In this document: positions 1-5,396 of the stretch, in pieces | Numbering within the stretch: the first letter of the stretch is position 1 | Layout: every line of letters begins with the position of its first letter | NCBI GenBank assembly: GCA_002428805.1 | Contig: DIXX01000088.1 | Span: forward strand, 1-5,662 | Length of the DNA stretch: 5,662 nucleotides | From: Cetobacterium sp. UBA6069 | Lineage (GTDB): Bacteria > Fusobacteriota > Fusobacteriia > Fusobacteriales > Fusobacteriaceae | Direction: 5' to 3' | The notes under the pieces: generated by a model | Databases searched by the model: none | Seen by the model: only the letters and a program-made list of their open reading frames with translations | What the model was told of the DNA's origin: nothing | Program-made: the position numbers and the translations under genes

Positions 1-38
1 GGGTTTTATTAGGAATAAAGTAGTAAATGGAGGTTTTT

Positions 39-737
39 GTGTTAGGGAAAAAGTATTTAATGTTAGCTCTTATTTTAGGTTCAATATCGACAACATCTTT
101 TGGTTTTACATTAAAGAATCCTACAAAGACAGAGAAAAAAGTAGTACAGGTATCGAAAGAGGATACTGAAAAAAAGTTATATCGGGAAATAGGTTTAGTT
201 GGTAAGTTAGATTATGAAGTATTTAAAACAGCTTTAAATGGTTATAATAAAATTGAAAAAAGAAAAAAAAATCTTTTGACAATAATTGATTATTCAAAAC
301 CATCAACTGAAAAAAGATTTTTTGTAATAGATATGGATAGAAAAAAGATTTTAGTAAATTCGCATGTATCACATGGAAAAAATAGTGGTGGAAATATAGC
401 AACTTCTTTTTCGAATACGGTGAGTTCGAATAAAAGTTCTTTAGGATTCTTTTTAACTGAAAATACCTATATGGGTGGAAATGGATATTCATTAGTTTTA
501 AACGGCTTAGAAAAAGGGATAAATGATAAAGCTAAAGAGAGATATATTGTTATTCATGGAGCAGATTATGCAAATCCAAAGATGGCTAAGTCTCTGGGAA
601 GACTTGGAAGAAGTTTAGGATGTCCAGCACTGCCAAGAGATATATCAAAGAAAACTATTGATATGATAAAAAATGGTTCTGTAATATTTGCTTATGGAAA
701 AGATACTAACTATTTAGAAAGAAGTAGCTACGTATAA
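39..737 (+). CDS. Exported murein L,D-transpeptidase catalytic domain protein (YkuD_2-like)
   Basis: Likely cross-links or edits peptidoglycan in the periplasm using a cysteine nucleophile. From the GTG at 39 the protein has 232 residues. A basic start (LGKKY) and a hydrophobic stretch (LMLALILGSISTTSFG) form a signal peptide. A Lys/Glu-rich linker follows, then the catalytic domain: HGKNSGG (His at about 112), a Gly-rich segment, IVIHGADY (His at about 173) and GRSLGCPALP (Cys at about 195). The His...SxGCPAL arrangement is the active-site pattern of YkuD-type L,D-transpeptidases, and the CPAL ending fits the YkuD_2 branch. Start choice: GGAGG at 29-33 lies 5 bases before GTG 39. The in-frame ATG at 27 has no good ribosome binding site and would overlap this GGAGG, although it remains possible. 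It appears monocistronic and ends just before a terminator. Bases 1-26 hold no recognisable gene. The domain is clear; the exact reaction (cross-linking, lipoprotein attachment or hydrolysis) is unknown. Confidence 0.85.
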   Translation: MLGKKYLMLALILGSISTTSFGFTLKNPTKTEKKVVQVSKEDTEKKLYREIGLVGKLDYEVFKTALNGYNKIEKRKKNLLTIIDYSKPSTEKRFFVIDMDRKKILVNSHVSHGKNSGGNIATSFSNTVSSNKSSLGFFLTENTYMGGNGYSLVLNGLEKGINDKAKERYIVIHGADYANPKMAKSLGRLGRSLGCPALPRDISKKTIDMIKNGSVIFAYGKDTNYLERSSYV

Positions 738-754
738 AATATATTGTTATTAAA

Positions 755-784
755 AAAGCTGAGGTAATCTCAGCTTTCTTTTTT
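755..784. terminator. Bidirectional intrinsic terminator between convergent genes
   Basis: A 9-bp perfect stem (AAAGCTGAG at 755-763 with CTCAGCTTT at 769-777) encloses the loop GTAAT. On the + strand it is followed by TTTCTTTTTT (775-784), ending the L,D-transpeptidase transcript. The A-run at 752-757 supplies the U-tract on the - strand, so the same hairpin can end the MscS transcript. The MscS stop codon (770-772) lies inside the 3' arm. Confidence 0.88.
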
Positions 785-1648
785 GTAAAAATTTTGCTCT
801 TTGATATGAATATCCATCTGTGGAAATGGAATAGAGATATTAACTGCATCTAATGAAGGTTTTAAATTTTTTAAAAGAGTAAAGTAGGTATCCCAATAAA
901 CCTCATTTTTAGTCCATACTTTTAACGCAATATCAATAGAGCTATTATTATATTTTTCTACATTTATAAAAGGACTCGGGTTTTTTAAAACACTTTTATT
1001 ATCTTTTATTAAATTATTTAGAACTTCAAAAACTAAATCAATATCAGTTTCATAAGCAACAGAAACGACAATTTTCATTCTTCTATTAGGAGTTTTAGAA
1101 TAGTTTATAACCTGATTTGTTATAACATTACCATTTGGAATACTAACAATATCTCCGCTAAATGTTGTTATGGTTGTAGAAAAAACATCAATAGATGAGA
1201 TCAGTCCATAGTTACCAATAATTTCAACCTCATCATCAACAGAGTATGTTTTGAATATAAGTATAATTAGTCCCCCAACAAAGTTAGATAAATTATCTTT
1301 AAGAGCTAGTCCAACCCCAATTCCGATACTTCCTAAAAAAGCGATTAAAGAACTTTGTTGGAACCCCACTATAAGTAATGAGATAATAAGTAAAATAATA
1401 ATAGATCCTGTATCAATAATTGAAGATAAAAAAGTTCTGAAAGAGGAATCTATAGACTTAAAAGCATTTGTTGTATAATATCTTGAAAGAGATTTTTTAA
1501 AAATCTTTCTTCCAATTAAAAAGAAAATTAAAGCTAGTGAAAATCTAAAAATGAAAATAATCAAATGATTGGTTAAATCGATTAAAAACTCCTCACTAGT
1601 AAAGGTTTTTAAAACCTGTAATAAAAAACTTTCATAATGTTGTTCCAT
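770..1648 (-). CDS. Small-conductance mechanosensitive ion channel, MscS family
   Basis: Inner-membrane channel that opens under membrane tension and releases solutes during hypo-osmotic shock. The protein has 292 residues, close to the size of three-helix MscS. Hydrophobic helices lie at about 27-47, 79-96 and 100-132. The third is the pore helix, with the typical Gly/Ala pattern in FLGSIGIGVGLALKDNLSNF and GGLIILIF. The beta domain follows (YSVDDEVEI...GLISSIDVFSTTI, then DIVSIPNGNVI near 166-176, a highly typical MscS motif). The C-terminal alpha/beta vestibule ends with IPFPQMDIHI (273-282), the usual end of MscS proteins. The start has the ribosome binding site GAGGTGA (complement of 1653-1659) just upstream. 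The gene stands alone and is convergent with the L,D-transpeptidase gene. I could not find a convincing promoter for it in 1649-1740. The family is certain; physiological conductance and selectivity cannot be read from sequence. Confidence 0.95.
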   Translation of the reverse strand: MEQHYESFLLQVLKTFTSEEFLIDLTNHLIIFIFRFSLALIFFLIGRKIFKKSLSRYYTTNAFKSIDSSFRTFLSSIIDTGSIIILLIISLLIVGFQQSSLIAFLGSIGIGVGLALKDNLSNFVGGLIILIFKTYSVDDEVEIIGNYGLISSIDVFSTTITTFSGDIVSIPNGNVITNQVINYSKTPNRRMKIVVSVAYETDIDLVFEVLNNLIKDNKSVLKNPSPFINVEKYNNSSIDIALKVWTKNEVYWDTYFTLLKNLKPSLDAVNISIPFPQMDIHIKEQNFYKKES

Positions 1649-1686
1649 AAAATCACCTCAAGTAATATTTCTTAAAATAAAAATAG

Positions 1687-1715
1687 TTGTGAATATTTAA
1701 ATAATATGATATAAT
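1687..1715 (+). promoter_or_regulatory. Sigma-70-type promoter for leader ORF and symporter
   Basis: A -35 box TTGTGA (1687-1692), a spacer of exactly 17 bases, and a consensus -10 box TATAAT (1710-1715). Transcription would start near 1722, giving about 40 untranslated bases before the leader ORF. No comparable promoter is visible between the leader terminator and the symporter start, so this is the best candidate for symporter expression. Confidence 0.75.
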
Positions 1716-1762
1716 AACAAAAGTTTAAGAAACTAAACATTTGTTTAAAAAAGGAGGAAATA

Positions 1763-1873
1763 ATGATTAAGATAAAATTGAAAAAGAAAAGAGAGTTGAT
1801 AAAAACAATGTTTTCATTTTCATTTTTCATTTTTAATTTTATATTTCTTTCTTTTAAATATTATACATCATAA
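1763..1873 (+). CDS. 36-aa Phe/Tyr-rich leader peptide (putative attenuator peptide)
   Basis: A short open frame from ATG 1763 to TAA 1871-1873, preceded by a near-perfect ribosome binding site AAGGAGG (about 1751-1757), 5 bases before the ATG. The peptide starts with a Lys/Arg-rich segment (MIKIKLKKKRELIK), then a run with eight Phe (MFSFSFFIFNFIFLSF) and ends KYYTS. The stop codon's last A is the first base of a 19-bp terminator stem, so a ribosome finishing this ORF would cover the terminator's 5' arm. A strong ribosome binding site, short length and direct abutment to a terminator in front of an amino-acid-type transporter fit a leader peptide for transcription attenuation. I could not find a strong antiterminator pairing. 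The alternative is a small basic-hydrophobic membrane protein with its own terminator. The Phe content may partly reflect the T-rich DNA. Function is inferred. Confidence 0.6.
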   Translation: MIKIKLKKKRELIKTMFSFSFFIFNFIFLSFKYYTS

Positions 1874-1920
1874 ATAGGAGTGGTGACTACATTTTGTAGT
1901 TGCTATTCCTATTTTTTTTT
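1873..1920 (+). terminator. Strong intrinsic terminator / attenuator before the symporter gene
   Basis: AATAGGAGTGGTGACTACA (1873-1891) pairs without a gap with 1895-1913 around a TTT loop. That is 19 continuous base pairs, four of them G-U, followed by nine T (1912-1920). The element starts on the leader ORF stop codon and ends 21 bases before the symporter start. A terminator here, downstream of the only good promoter, implies that symporter expression depends on readthrough or regulated antitermination. Confidence 0.88.
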
Positions 1921-1941
1921 AAGAAAAAAGGAGTGATAGTT

Positions 1942-3297
1942 ATGAAGAAAAACAATTTAACAAAAAAAATATTTTTTGCTTTGGTATTAGGTGTAACTTT
2001 AGGTGTTGGATTTTTATTTTTAAGAGAGAATCTAATACAAAATGGGAAAATTGAGACTTGGAATATGGTTAATTCAATTTTATTCCAAGATATAACAAGG
2101 CCAGAAGGTGCAAAAGCATTAGGAATATTTTATATCATAGGGCAACTTTTTATAAACGCATTACAATTAGTAATAATTCCAATGGTATTTACATCAATAA
2201 TAATTGCAGTTACAAATATTCAAGATTCGAAAAGTTTAAAAAGAATATCTTATAAAACATTTTTAGGTTTTGGATCTAGTTCAGTTTTAGCATTGGTATA
2301 TGCTTCTATAGTTGGAATGATGGCATACAAAGGGAAATTATTCTCAGCATCAATTCAAAATATATCTGTATCTGGAGGAGCCACATCATCTAATCCACTT
2401 ATGATTTTAATAAAAGCGATTCCACAAAATATATTAGCGGGATTATCTAATAATGGGAATGTTCTTGTGGCGGTATTTTTAGGAATATCTGCAGGAATTA
2501 TTTTAAATAAAATGAATGATAGTGATTCTGTTGTTAAAAAGGGGATTGTTGAAATAAATAAAATGTCACAAATATTTTTAACTTTTGTTATTAATAAATT
2601 TGCACCGATAGCTATTTTCTCTCTGTTAGTTAGAACATTTGCAATCTATGGAATTGGATATTTAAAAATAGCAAGTATCTATTTTGTTTTAACAGCAGTA
2701 ACACTGTTAACGTTCTTAGTTTTTGGATACTCTTTTATAGTTTGGATTTCAACGGGATTAAATCCAGTTCATTTTATGAAAAAGATATCTAATGTAGCTA
2801 TGTTTGCTTTTTCAACGTCGTCATCAGCAGCATCACTTCCATTAAATACAAAAGCTACTATCGAAAAATTAGGAGTAGATGAAGTAACAACATCATTTGT
2901 ACTGCCTATGGGAATGACTGTCAATATGAATGGAACAGCAATAATGCAAGTTATAGCAACACTGTTTATAGCAGGAGTAGCAGGATATGAAATTACAGTA
3001 TTTAATTTAATTACGATTTCATTATTAGCATTGTTAGCTTCAATTGGAACTCCAGCAGCCCCAGGAAGTGGAGCGATAATACTATTTACTATTTTAACTG
3101 GAATGGGTTATAGTAATGAAGTTGCAGTCTCAGCGTATGCGATAATACTAGGAATAAATAGACCTTTAGAGATGTTACTTACAGCTCTTAATGTTGTTGG
3201 AGATAGTGCTGTTGCAGTGTATGTTTCAAAGAGTGAGGGTAAGCTAGATTTAGAAGTATACCATTCAGAAGAGGAAAAATTAGAAACTGTAAAATAA
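1942..3297 (+). CDS. Dicarboxylate/amino acid:cation symporter family (DAACS, glutamate-transporter fold) with altered binding site
   Basis: Membrane transporter of the GltPh/GltP/DctA fold, 451 residues, the usual size. The start is ATG 1942, with AAGGAG at about 1929-1933 upstream. A longer in-frame TTG at 1900 is rejected because it lies inside the terminator hairpin. Visible family signatures: Ser-rich hairpin-1 tip STSSSAAS (291-298), NMNGT in TM7 (328-332), hairpin-2 tip GTPAAPGSGA (369-378), and the TM8 motif ending TALNVVGD (414-421). Alignment by eye to GltPh, anchored on NMxGT and NVxGD, shows changes: the Na3-site Asp312 is Asn330, Asp390 is Asn406, the amine-binding Asp394 is Glu410, and the side-chain-binding Arg397 is Leu413. 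Thr398, Asn401 and Asp405 equivalents are kept. Glutamate, aspartate or C4-dicarboxylates are therefore doubtful substrates; a neutral amino acid is plausible. Expression probably depends on the leader and terminator upstream. The fold is certain; substrate and coupling ion are not. Confidence 0.9.
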   Translation: MKKNNLTKKIFFALVLGVTLGVGFLFLRENLIQNGKIETWNMVNSILFQDITRPEGAKALGIFYIIGQLFINALQLVIIPMVFTSIIIAVTNIQDSKSLKRISYKTFLGFGSSSVLALVYASIVGMMAYKGKLFSASIQNISVSGGATSSNPLMILIKAIPQNILAGLSNNGNVLVAVFLGISAGIILNKMNDSDSVVKKGIVEINKMSQIFLTFVINKFAPIAIFSLLVRTFAIYGIGYLKIASIYFVLTAVTLLTFLVFGYSFIVWISTGLNPVHFMKKISNVAMFAFSTSSSAASLPLNTKATIEKLGVDEVTTSFVLPMGMTVNMNGTAIMQVIATLFIAGVAGYEITVFNLITISLLALLASIGTPAAPGSGAIILFTILTGMGYSNEVAVSAYAIILGINRPLEMLLTALNVVGDSAVAVYVSKSEGKLDLEVYHSEEEKLETVK

Positions 3298-3304
3298 ATT
3301 AGAA

Positions 3305-3330
3305 ATGGGAGTTAGAAATCTAACTCCCAT
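3305..3330. terminator. Hairpin terminator between convergent genes
   Basis: A perfect 11-bp stem (ATGGGAGTTAG at 3305-3315 with CTAACTCCCAT at 3320-3330) with loop AAAT, 8 bases after the symporter stop. The U-tracts on both sides are weak and interrupted (AAATTTTAAAATTATTTTA on the + side, TTTCTAATTTATTTT on the - side). It probably ends both converging transcripts, though less efficiently than the terminators at 755 and 1873. Confidence 0.75.
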
Positions 3331-3341
3331 AAATTTTAAAA

Positions 3342-5060
3342 TTATTTTATCAAAAGTTGGAATAACTTTTTAGCAGCCTTTTCAGGTCCTAACTTTTCAA
3401 GTCCCTCTATACCTAAACCAGTTCTTATCTGTCCAACTAAAGTTTTATCATCAAACATCTTATCGAAATATTTATCAATAAGAATATCTGTGTCATCCTT
3501 TCTTTGTACAGGACCAAATGGATTAGCAAAATATGATGTAACTAAACCAATTTCACTCGTTGTTCCCTTTGCATTTCTAGCTCCTTCAATAAATGTTGGT
3601 TTTGCAAGTACAGAATTTTCGAAGAACTCTAACTCTTCGCCTTCTTCATAGTTGTTTGCGTATAAAAACATATCTACAGGATATTTTTTTGTTATATCTG
3701 CGTGGGTAGATATAGGAATTATAATACGTGAGTTTATTTTATCGGGATTCATAAATATACTTCTGTCAATCTCTTTATATGGATAACCAATATCCAAATC
3801 ATCTAATCTAACAAATGCTCCAATCTCTGTTCCAGAAGCAGTAAGGGTATTGTCATCTAATTTTAAAACTCCCATATCATCAAAGATTATCTTCATATCT
3901 TTAACATAGTCTTCACTAAGCTTTCTAAAAGCTTCTAAACTTTCAGATTTTCCAGCACCACTATCTCCCATAATGATAACATTTTTCTCTAATCCATTTT
4001 TAAATGTAAGGTTTACCATAGCTCCATGAATTGGAAGATAACCAGAATCAATCATTTTAAGATTATGTAAAGTTAAAATCATTTTCTTCATATAACCGAA
4101 ATAATCAATTCCCTCGTTAAAGTTAACGTATCCAACCATAATATCATTTTGAGAATCTTTATAAAACTCTGTTCTCATTTCTGAATGGAAATCTTTAACT
4201 CCATACATATATATAATATCTGGTTTTTTATCAATATATTCCTCTTTTTTAGCTAATTCAAAAAGATTACTCAAAGTAACACCTTGTGCCATAAAATTGA
4301 TATCAAAATATACAAAAGCAAGTAACTCTCCAACCTTAGCAGGGAAACAAATCCAATTTTCTAAGTTAAGAGTTAAATTTTCAATAGGATTTTCTTTATT
4401 TTCACAAAAAATTCCTTTTCTAGTATTTTTACCAGGGTATGTAATAAATGGTGGTTGTAAAACTATTGATTCAACAAATGGAATTTTTTCTAAAAAAGAA
4501 TACTCTTTAGGGCATCTCCAATTTATATCATTTAAAATAAGACCAGCGTTAACTCCAGCATGAAGCTGTCTGTATACTCTATGATGTTCACCTAAAATAT
4601 TTTCCTCTACAACTCTATATGTTTTTAAAATTAAATTTGTAAAACTGTTCATAGAATCAATAAAATTAATGTTTTGAAGACCTAAACTAGTAGATTTATT
4701 ACGAATAATAGCATATCTTTCATATTTTCTCCAATAAGAGTAAAGTCCTTCAATAAATTCGAAAAGAAGAGATTCTTTATTTAAAAGAGAAGTTAATGTA
4801 GGATCAAGTTTTGCAACTTCTTTTTTATCCAAAATAATTAAAAGTTTAAAAAGTCTAATCATAGTTTCAGATATATCTTCGCTACAATTACATTTTAAAA
4901 ATTGAAAAACAGAAGTATTTTTGCTCTCAATTGAATGGATATATTTCGAAAGAACTTTTTTAAAAGATGCACTTGAAAGTAAATTCTCAGATGTATCACA
5001 ATATTTTGTTGAAAAATTTAAAATAGCACTATTTCTACCTATAAAAATCTCTTGCTTCAT
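3342..5060 (-). CDS. Uncharacterised 572-aa protein with HPr-kinase/PEP-carboxykinase-like P-loop domain
   Basis: I do not recognise a named gene. The C-terminal 230 residues carry a nucleotide-binding domain of the HPrK/PCK type. LPIHGAMVNLTF (342-353) is followed by VIIMGDSGAGKSES (361-374, Walker A, Lys371) and IIFDDMG (391-397, Walker-B-like Asp394-Asp395). In HPr kinase/phosphorylase the same order occurs: HGVLVD, GDSGxGKSE, then ADD. Further on, EGARNAKGTTSEIG (492-505) and FANPFGP (511-517) recall the conserved C-terminal part of ATP-type PEP carboxykinases. The first 340 residues, with YPGKNTRKGIF (208-218) and QLHAGVNAGLILNDINW (165-181), match nothing I can name. No signal peptide or membrane helix is visible, so it is probably cytosolic. 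The start is supported by AGGAGG 6 bases upstream (complement of 5067-5072). The gene is monocistronic with its own promoter. ATP-dependent kinase or carboxykinase-like activity is plausible; substrate is unknown. Confidence 0.8.
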   Translation of the reverse strand: MKQEIFIGRNSAILNFSTKYCDTSENLLSSASFKKVLSKYIHSIESKNTSVFQFLKCNCSEDISETMIRLFKLLIILDKKEVAKLDPTLTSLLNKESLLFEFIEGLYSYWRKYERYAIIRNKSTSLGLQNINFIDSMNSFTNLILKTYRVVEENILGEHHRVYRQLHAGVNAGLILNDINWRCPKEYSFLEKIPFVESIVLQPPFITYPGKNTRKGIFCENKENPIENLTLNLENWICFPAKVGELLAFVYFDINFMAQGVTLSNLFELAKKEEYIDKKPDIIYMYGVKDFHSEMRTEFYKDSQNDIMVGYVNFNEGIDYFGYMKKMILTLHNLKMIDSGYLPIHGAMVNLTFKNGLEKNVIIMGDSGAGKSESLEAFRKLSEDYVKDMKIIFDDMGVLKLDDNTLTASGTEIGAFVRLDDLDIGYPYKEIDRSIFMNPDKINSRIIIPISTHADITKKYPVDMFLYANNYEEGEELEFFENSVLAKPTFIEGARNAKGTTSEIGLVTSYFANPFGPVQRKDDTDILIDKYFDKMFDDKTLVGQIRTGLGIEGLEKLGPEKAAKKLFQLLIK

Positions 5061-5092
5061 AAAAAACCTCCTAAATTATATTTTATAACTAG

Positions 5093-5121
5093 ATTTTATG
5101 AAAAAAAACGCAACAAGTCAA
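5093..5121 (-). promoter_or_regulatory. Sigma-70-type promoter of the P-loop protein gene
   Basis: Read on the - strand: -35 box TTGACT (complement of 5116-5121), 17-base spacer, -10 box TAAAAT (complement of 5093-5098). The transcript would start near 5086, leaving a leader of about 25 bases that contains the AGGAGG site. The short leader leaves little room for RNA-level control. Confidence 0.75.
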
Positions 5122-5209
5122 GAAAAAATAAAAAAATATTTCCTTTTTTTATAAAAATGAAAATTAAAGTTCTTTTTTTGAAGAGGGTTATATGTTTTTT
5201 TAAAAAAGC

Positions 5210-5238
5210 TTTACAAAAATATAAATTTAATATATGAT
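5210..5238 (+). promoter_or_regulatory. Sigma-70-type promoter for the riboswitch transcript
   Basis: A -35 box TTTACA (5210-5215), a 17-base spacer and a -10 box TATGAT (5233-5238). The predicted start near 5244-5246 lies only a few bases before the riboswitch P1 helix at 5249, the expected arrangement for an aptamer at the 5' end of an mRNA. The rest of the 5122-5209 stretch is A/T-rich and holds nothing I can name. Confidence 0.75.
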
Positions 5239-5248
5239 TAATACAAAT

Positions 5249-5311
5249 CCTATATATGTTTCTAATATGGTGAAACGTTTCTACAAGTTACCGCAAATAA
5301 CTTACTATAGG
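5249..5311 (+). ncRNA. Purine riboswitch aptamer, guanine class
   Basis: A three-way junction matching the purine riboswitch fold. P1 is CCTATA (5249-5254) with TATAGG (5306-5311). J1/2 is TAT. P2 is GTTTC (5258-5262) with GAAAC (5272-5276), capped by L2 AATATGG (5264-5270). J2/3 is GTTTCTAC (5277-5284), the conserved core. P3 is AAGTTA (5285-5290) with TAACTT (5298-5303), capped by L3 CCGCAAA (5291-5297). GG of L2 and CC of L3 provide the loop-loop contact. The specificity base (xpt position 74) is C5305, which pairs with guanine; adenine aptamers have U. The J2/3 base corresponding to U51 is T5282, arguing against the 2'-deoxyguanosine variants with C51. It sits upstream of a nucleoside-binding protein gene, consistent with purine sensing. 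Confidence 0.93.
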
Positions 5312-5389
5312 CTTAATTTTGAAATTGTAAAATCTTCAATTTTAATTTAAGCTTATGCGAAACATAGGTTTAATATAATTGGAGGTTTT
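5306..5389 (+). promoter_or_regulatory. Riboswitch expression platform: antisequestor and SD-sequestor helices
   Basis: Two mutually exclusive helices can be drawn. The antisequestor pairs TATAGGCTTAA (5306-5316), which includes the whole P1 3' strand, with TTAAGCTTATG (5347-5357): 11 continuous pairs, two of them G-U. It can extend inward through GAAATTG (5321-5327) with CAATTTT (5337-5343). The sequestor pairs AAAATCTTCAATT (5329-5341) with AATTGGAGGTTTT (5377-5389): 13 continuous pairs, two G-U, burying the GGAGG ribosome binding site (5381-5385). Guanine binding would hold P1, prevent the antisequestor and favour the sequestor, turning translation off. The T-run after GGAGG leaves open that the same helix also terminates transcription. 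The pairings are seen in sequence; the switching order is inferred. Confidence 0.7.
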
Positions 5390-5396
5390 TATTTTT

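Noticed and set aside
223..492. An 89-codon - strand open frame opposite the L,D-transpeptidase
   Set aside because: Antisense shadow of a gene with clear catalytic motifs; Phe/Tyr/His-rich composition and no ribosome binding site.
1251..1478. A 75-codon + strand open frame opposite the MscS gene
   Set aside because: Antisense shadow of the conserved MscS pore and beta domain; no recognisable motif.
1649..1740. Promoter for the MscS gene on the - strand
   Set aside because: Several TATT-like boxes exist in this A/T-rich stretch, but none is paired with a convincing -35 box at 16-18 bases, so I did not call one.
1722..1920. T-box or metabolite riboswitch controlling the symporter
   Set aside because: No T-box core sequence or Stem I features are visible; most of the leader is occupied by the short ORF, and only the terminator hairpin is well formed.
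1900..1941. N-terminal extension of the symporter from TTG 1900 (14 extra residues)
   Set aside because: It would start inside the terminator hairpin, has no ribosome binding site, and encodes a Phe/Lys run typical of translated U-tract DNA. ATG 1942 has a good site and the usual family length.
4297..4563. An 88-codon + strand open frame opposite the P-loop protein gene
   Set aside because: Antisense shadow with no promoter, ribosome binding site or family resemblance.
5052..5237. A 61-codon + strand open frame
   Set aside because: It runs through the promoter and ribosome binding site of the divergent gene and into the riboswitch promoter, has no ribosome binding site, and is Lys/Phe-rich low-complexity sequence.
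5249..5311. Adenine or 2'-deoxyguanosine riboswitch
   Set aside because: The specificity base is C5305, not U, which excludes adenine. The J2/3 core keeps the standard TTTCTAC with T at the U51 position, which does not match the deoxyguanosine variants with C51.
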